Assembly: GCA_900549375.1 (NCBI GenBank) | Contig: URNY01000092.1 | Location: forward strand, 1 to 11,238 | Origin: an uncultured Bacteroidales bacterium | GTDB lineage: Bacteria; Bacteroidota; Bacteroidia; Bacteroidales; Muribaculaceae | Direction of reading: 5' to 3' | Length of the DNA stretch: 11,238 bases | In this document: piece after piece, positions 8,212-11,238 of the stretch | How positions within the stretch are numbered: the stretch's first letter is position 1 | Layout: each line of letters opens with the position of its first letter | Notes under the pieces: model-generated | What the model saw: the letters and a program-made list of their open reading frames with translations, nothing else | Told to the model about the DNA's origin: nothing | The model's database searches: none | Made by a program: the position numbers and the translations under genes

Positions 8212-9789
8212 ATGGCAGGCGGAAGTAACAATGTGGCGAGGATGTCGCCCAGGCAGAGGATGATAAACCTGATGTATATCGTCCTCACGGCCATGCTCGC
8301 CCTCAACGTTTCGAGCGATGTGCTCAACGGATTCAGCCAGGTTCAGGAGGGGATGCAGCGCACAAATCTCAATATCTCGGCGCGTAATGCCGTTCAGTTC
8401 GCCCATCTCGAGGATCTCTACGGACAGAATCCCGAGAAGGCGGGAAGATGGTATAAGGAAGGAGTGCAGCTCCACAACCGCTCCGATGCCCTCTATTCCG
8501 TGATTGAATCCCTGAAGACCCAGATAGCCCGCGCGGCCGACGGCCCCGAAGGAAACTATACCGACATAAAGAATAACGATGATCTCGAGGCATCATCGGT
8601 GACGATGCTCAATCCGGCAACCAACAAGGGCGCCTCTTTGCGCAAGAACCTCGATGATTACCGCGAATATGTTGCTACACTCATAAGCGATTCAGCCAAG
8701 AAACGTGCCGTCATGGAGATGCTCTCCACTAAAGTTGCGGCAAAAGCCGGAACCGTAGGCCCCACATCCTGGGAACAGAAAATGTTCGAGAATATGCCCG
8801 CAGTCGCTGCGGTGACACTTCTTACCAAACTTCAGAACGATATCCGTCAGGCCGAGTCGGAGGCTTTGTCGAGTCTCATCACCAATGTGGATATAGGAGA
8901 TGTGCGCGTCAACGAGCTTAACGCTTATGTGATTCCCAACTCCAACATGGTGATGCGTGGCGGCCGCTATTCGGCAAATATCGTGCTCGCCGCTATCGAC
9001 ACCACGCGCCGCCCCGATATATTCGTGAACGGAGCGCGCCTTGCCAATCCCAACGGACTCTATGAATTCGTGGCCGGCAATGTCGGCACGCATGAATATT
9101 CCGGTTATATTGAAGTGGCGCGGGCCGACGGCAGTGTGGACCGCCGTCCCTTCAAGTCATCCTACACAGTGATGGAGCCAATGGCCACCATCTCCCCGAC
9201 AATGATGAACGTGCTCTATGCCGGAATTGCCAACCCAATAAGCATTTCAGTGCCGGGAGTGCCGATGAGCGGCGTGCAGGCAACCATGACCAACGGATCC
9301 CTTACCCGCAACGGCGACCATTGGGTGGCCCATCCCGGAAAAGTGGGAAGCGAGGCCGTGATCTCTGTCACTGCCACTATCGACGGACGTTCGCAGACCG
9401 TGGGCTCGATGAAGTTCCGCGTCCGCAAACTTCCCGATCCCACCCCCTATCTCGCCGTGAAAGACGGCAACGGAAATACCGTTCATTACAAAGGTTCGCC
9501 CAAACGTATCTCCAAAGGAGCTCTGATGGCTTCCGAAGGACTGGGGGCCGCCATCGACGACGATATTCTGAACGTCAGCTATTCGGTGGTGTCGTTCTCC
9601 ACGGTCTTCTTCGACCAGATGGGCAATGCAATCCCCGAACTGTCGGACGGCGCGCGCTTCTCCGCGCGCCAGCGCGAACAGTTCCGCAGGCTGAAAGCCG
9701 GCAAGAGCTTCTTCATATCCAATGTGAAGGCTAAGGGGCCTGATGGAATCACACGCGATATTTCCCCAATGGAAGTGGCACTCAACTGA
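8212..9789 (+). CDS. gldM: Type IX secretion system motor shaft protein GldM/PorM
   Basis: Protein of 525 residues with one N-terminal membrane helix and a long periplasmic part. The start, MAGGSNNVARMSPRQRMINL (1-20), and the helix MINLMYIVLTAMLALNVSSD (17-36) are characteristic of the family. The helix sits inside the GldL pentamer and a dimeric periplasmic shaft of four domains (D1-D4) reaches toward the GldK/GldN ring. The sequence after residue 40 is first helical (to about 225, domain D1), then beta-rich (YVIPNSNMVMRGGRYSANIV, YEFVAGNVGTHEYSGYIEVA, VISVTATIDGRSQTVGSMKF), in line with the immunoglobulin-like D2-D4. It ends with the family-type ISPMEVALN. The length is normal, with no breaks. 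The stop overlaps a spurious ATG (ATGA), and gldN follows after 16 bases. Together with gldL it forms the energy-transducing unit. Confidence 0.97.
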   Translation: MAGGSNNVARMSPRQRMINLMYIVLTAMLALNVSSDVLNGFSQVQEGMQRTNLNISARNAVQFAHLEDLYGQNPEKAGRWYKEGVQLHNRSDALYSVIESLKTQIARAADGPEGNYTDIKNNDDLEASSVTMLNPATNKGASLRKNLDDYREYVATLISDSAKKRAVMEMLSTKVAAKAGTVGPTSWEQKMFENMPAVAAVTLLTKLQNDIRQAESEALSSLITNVDIGDVRVNELNAYVIPNSNMVMRGGRYSANIVLAAIDTTRRPDIFVNGARLANPNGLYEFVAGNVGTHEYSGYIEVARADGSVDRRPFKSSYTVMEPMATISPTMMNVLYAGIANPISISVPGVPMSGVQATMTNGSLTRNGDHWVAHPGKVGSEAVISVTATIDGRSQTVGSMKFRVRKLPDPTPYLAVKDGNGNTVHYKGSPKRISKGALMASEGLGAAIDDDILNVSYSVVSFSTVFFDQMGNAIPELSDGARFSARQREQFRRLKAGKSFFISNVKAKGPDGITRDISPMEVALN

Positions 9790-9805
9790 TGAAATCATTA
9801 TAAAG

Positions 9806-10930
9806 ATGAAGATATACCGAAAAATAGTTTCATTCACACTGCTTCTCTGCTGTTTAGGCATCATGGCCCAGGTTGAGACCGGCGGAACTGTGCGCCGGGG
9901 CAGTCCGAAGGATAAAAAGAAAACGGAAAAGAAAGTCGGCGTCACCGACCGCATGCAGGCTTTCTATGAGGACAAAAGCCCTCACGACGCCGACCTTTCC
10001 TATATGCGCGAGATCTATCGAGAGCTCGACCTGACTAAAAAGGAGAATGCCCCCCTCTATTATCCCGAAGATGTGATCGACGGCCGTGAAAACCTGCTCA
10101 GGGTGATTCTCGGCGCTGTTGTCGACGGCCGCATCCCTGCTTATGAATATCTCGACGGCCGCGAAATATTTACCGACCAGTATAAGGTGAAAGTAGGGGA
10201 GATGCTCGATCGCTTCGGTATCTATTACAAAGAGGCGAAAGGCTCTACTGCCAAGAATCCCCGCTACGAGATAGAGGAGGCGGATATGCCTACATCGCAG
10301 GTGCTTAACTATTACATAATCGAGAAATGGGAATTCGACCGCCGCTCCAACCGCATGAAAACGAGGGTAGAGGCCATCTGCCCGGTGCTGACACGTATGG
10401 GTGACTTCGGCGGCGAAGCCAAATACCCGATGTTCTGGGTGCGTTTTGACCAGTTGCGCCCCTTCCTCGCGCATCAGTATGTTTTCGTGAGCGACGACAA
10501 CAATATCCCGCAATACAGTCTCGATGATTACTTCAATCTCGGACTCTACGACGGGGAGATATATAAAACGCGTAATCTCCGCAATCTCTCCATGGCGCAG
10601 ATGTATCCCGATGAGGATGCCCGTAAACATGCGCAGGATAGTATCGACAAGCATTTGAAATCCTATGGCAAAGACCTGTGGGTGCCCAGCCGTGAGGAAT
10701 ATCTTGCCAAACGCGAGCGCGACGAGGCAGCTGCCAAAGCCCTTGCGGAGGGAGATTCCATCCCCGGACGTACGGTAGTTGCGGAAGCCACCACCGTAAA
10801 GAAATCCTCCGCCCGCTTGCGCAAACGCTCATCGACCGCAAGAAAGGCTAAAAAGCCGAAAGTTTCATCTTCATCGTCGAAACAACCCAATTCTTCGGCT
10901 ACAAAATCCGTGCGCCGCAGAAGAAAATAA
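9806..10930 (+). CDS. gldN: Type IX secretion system ring protein GldN/PorN with a basic C-terminal tail
   Basis: Periplasmic ring partner of GldK, 374 residues from ATG at 9806. Signal peptide MKIYRKIVSFTLLLCCLGIM-A, with likely cleavage after Ala21. The two cysteines (15, 16) follow LLL and do not form a lipobox. Conserved core: ADLSYMREIYRELDLTKKEN (62-81), YYPEDVIDGRENLLRVIL (85-102), YEYLDGREIFTD (113-124), VLNYYIIEKWEFDRRSNRMK (166-185), YPMFWVRFDQLRPFLA (207-222), and DDYFNLGLYDGEIYKTRNLR (240-259). After residue 330 comes a 44-residue tail of Lys, Arg, Ser and Ala with no acidic residue, ending VRRRRK. The first in-frame ATG (9743) would overlap gldM by 47 bases and lacks a signal peptide at its N terminus, so I reject it. 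Last gene of the run; a strong terminator starts 25 bases after the stop. Confidence 0.95.
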   Translation: MKIYRKIVSFTLLLCCLGIMAQVETGGTVRRGSPKDKKKTEKKVGVTDRMQAFYEDKSPHDADLSYMREIYRELDLTKKENAPLYYPEDVIDGRENLLRVILGAVVDGRIPAYEYLDGREIFTDQYKVKVGEMLDRFGIYYKEAKGSTAKNPRYEIEEADMPTSQVLNYYIIEKWEFDRRSNRMKTRVEAICPVLTRMGDFGGEAKYPMFWVRFDQLRPFLAHQYVFVSDDNNIPQYSLDDYFNLGLYDGEIYKTRNLRNLSMAQMYPDEDARKHAQDSIDKHLKSYGKDLWVPSREEYLAKRERDEAAAKALAEGDSIPGRTVVAEATTVKKSSARLRKRSSTARKAKKPKVSSSSSKQPNSSATKSVRRRRK

Positions 10931-10955
10931 AGACGGTTCCAAGAAATTATCATAC

Positions 10956-10993
10956 AAACAAATAGCGCGACCATCAGGCTGCGCTATTTGTTT
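10956..10993 (+). terminator. Rho-independent terminator after gldN
   Basis: Perfect 13-base-pair inverted repeat: AAACAAATAGCGC (10956-10968) with GCGCTATTTGTTT (10981-10993), loop of 12 bases, followed by a T-rich run (TTATTTATGTTTTC). The stem has a GC-rich top and an A/T base, so the U run forms part of the 3' arm, a common layout. It closes the T9SS transcript before the next promoter. The A-rich 5' arm means it could also act on a minus-strand transcript, but no minus-strand gene is seen to its right. Confidence 0.88.
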
Positions 10994-11040
10994 TATTTAT
11001 GTTTTCTTTAAAATTTTTTTGGAAGTTTTTTATTGAAATA

Positions 11041-11072
11041 TTTGCACAGGGAAGAAATTTGTTATAACTTTG
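11041..11072 (+). promoter_or_regulatory. Bacteroidota-type housekeeping promoter (-33/-7)
   Basis: TTTG at 11041-11044 and TAACTTTG (match to TAnnTTTG) at 11065-11072, followed by C, separated by exactly 20 bases. This fits the promoter consensus of the Bacteroidota primary sigma factor. The sequence upstream (10994-11040) is very A/T-rich, as expected for a strong promoter. Predicted transcription start is about 5-8 bases after the -7 box, near 11078. It drives the gene that runs off the right edge. Confidence 0.78.
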
Positions 11073-11077
11073 CATCC

Positions 11078-11095
11078 GCTTTCGGGAACGAAAGC
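11078..11095 (+). promoter_or_regulatory. Hairpin at the predicted 5' end of the transcript
   Basis: Perfect seven-base-pair stem GCTTTCG (11078-11084) with CGAAAGC (11089-11095), closed by a GGAA tetraloop (GNRA class). It begins about six bases after the -7 box, so it should sit at or within a base or two of the mRNA 5' end. Such a structure could slow 5'-end-dependent RNA decay; that role is inference. Confidence 0.55.
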
Positions 11096-11103
11096 ATCGC
11101 ACA

Positions 11104-11160
11104 ATGACATTTTGCTACCAAGACAAGCAGCGGGACACTTTAAAGAGGGTGTCCGGTTGA
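11104..11160 (+). other. Possible short leader ORF (18 codons)
   Basis: First ATG after the predicted transcription start, about 26 bases into the mRNA; it reads MTFCYQDKQRDTLKRVSG and stops at TGA (11158-11160). The stop overlaps the TTG at 11157-11159 that is one possible start of the next frame. It contains TTTAAAG (11139-11145), phased as T TTA AAG, and a hairpin GGACAC/GTGTCC (11133-11138 with 11149-11154). It may be a leader peptide, the first part of a frameshifted gene, or chance. Confidence 0.3.
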
Positions 11161-11238
11161 GAGAGATACAGGGAAAGTTCAAGAAGGAAAGTTTCCGTAT
11201 CAATTCCGACCTGAAGAATGTGCCGGAGGTCAAGACAA
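11157..11238 (+). CDS. 5' part of an unidentified gene, cut by the window edge
   Basis: Open frame running off the right end. From TTG at 11157 it reads (M)REIQGKFKKESF, then RINSDLKNVPEVKT. Codon choice (AAG, TTC, ATC, GAC, CTG, GTG, GAG, GTC) matches the GC-ending codons of the neighbouring genes, while the other two plus-strand frames contain stops here. AAGAGGG (11143-11149) lies seven bases before the TTG and could serve as a ribosome-binding site. The same frame stays open upstream without an ATG, so the true start is uncertain: TTG at 11157, a start farther up (TTG 11112), or entry from the ATG at 11104 by a -1 shift. I do not recognise the family from 27 residues. Confidence 0.45.
   Translation, partial: MREIQGKFKKESFRINSDLKNVPEVKT

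Noticed and set aside
7209..8327. 372-codon minus-strand frame across gldK end, gldL and gldM start
   Set aside because: It spans three real plus-strand genes, has no family features, and shows the Gly/His/Arg composition of antisense reading.
9789..9803. ATGA overlap at the gldM stop, suggesting a tiny coupled ORF
   Set aside because: The frame ATG AAA TCA TTA TAA codes only four residues and is most likely chance.
9743..9805. N-terminal extension of gldN from the upstream ATG
   Set aside because: It would overlap gldM by 47 bases and put an internal signal peptide at residue 22; the ATG at 9806 gives a clean signal sequence at the N terminus.
9848..9853. Cys-Cys in the GldN signal sequence as a lipobox
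   Set aside because: The preceding residues are Leu-Leu-Leu, lacking the small residue required before the lipidated cysteine; cleavage after Ala21 fits better.
11030..11233. 67-codon minus-strand frame at the right edge
   Set aside because: It runs antisense through a good plus-strand promoter and leader and has no family signal.
1..11238. CRISPR array, insertion sequence, tRNA or rRNA genes
   Set aside because: I saw no regularly spaced repeats, no transposase or terminal inverted repeats, and no cloverleaf or rRNA-like sequence.

Overview
The window looks like a chromosomal segment of a Bacteroidota bacterium, most likely a member of the order Bacteroidales. The main evidence is a cluster of type IX secretion system (T9SS) core genes, a system restricted to this phylum, together with a Bacteroidota-style promoter near the right end (TTTG, 20 bases, TAACTTTG). 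Genes are visibly GC-richer than the AT-rich intergenic gaps. Family or genus cannot be fixed from the sequence alone; a gut Muribaculaceae-like lineage is only a guess.

Left part (1-3892, all on the minus strand): three housekeeping genes. Reading in the direction of transcription these are a dGTPase (dgt-like, 3892-2567), a 290-base AT-rich gap with several short inverted repeats, a RidA-family enamine/imine deaminase (2276-1902), and, 27 bases further on, an Uup-like ABC-F ATPase (1874-63). ridA and the ABC-F gene are probably co-transcribed.

Middle part (3893-4051): a short divergent gap separating dgt from the T9SS genes. It holds weak promoter-like elements for dgt and no convincing promoter for the plus-strand genes.

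Right part (4052-10930, all plus strand): a tightly packed six-gene run, porT - porP/sprF - gldK/porK - gldL/porL - gldM/porM - gldN/porN, with gaps of 11, 5, 30, 19 and 16 bases. GldL and GldM form the proton-driven inner-membrane motor. GldK (lipoprotein) and GldN form the periplasmic ring below the outer membrane. PorP and PorT are outer-membrane beta-barrel proteins needed for secretion. The translocon proper (Sov/SprA), the attachment proteins PorU/PorV/PorQ/PorZ and cargo proteins with a T9SS C-terminal domain are not in the window. The run closes with a strong stem-loop terminator (10956-10993).

Right end (10994-11238): a new transcription unit begins with a good promoter, a GNRA-capped hairpin right at the predicted transcript start, a short ORF of 18 codons, and an overlapping reading frame with host-like codon use that runs off the window. 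The overlap contains a TTTAAAG heptamer within a hairpin loop, the least ordinary element here. Nothing else suggests a new system: the known content is a conserved secretion machine plus housekeeping genes.
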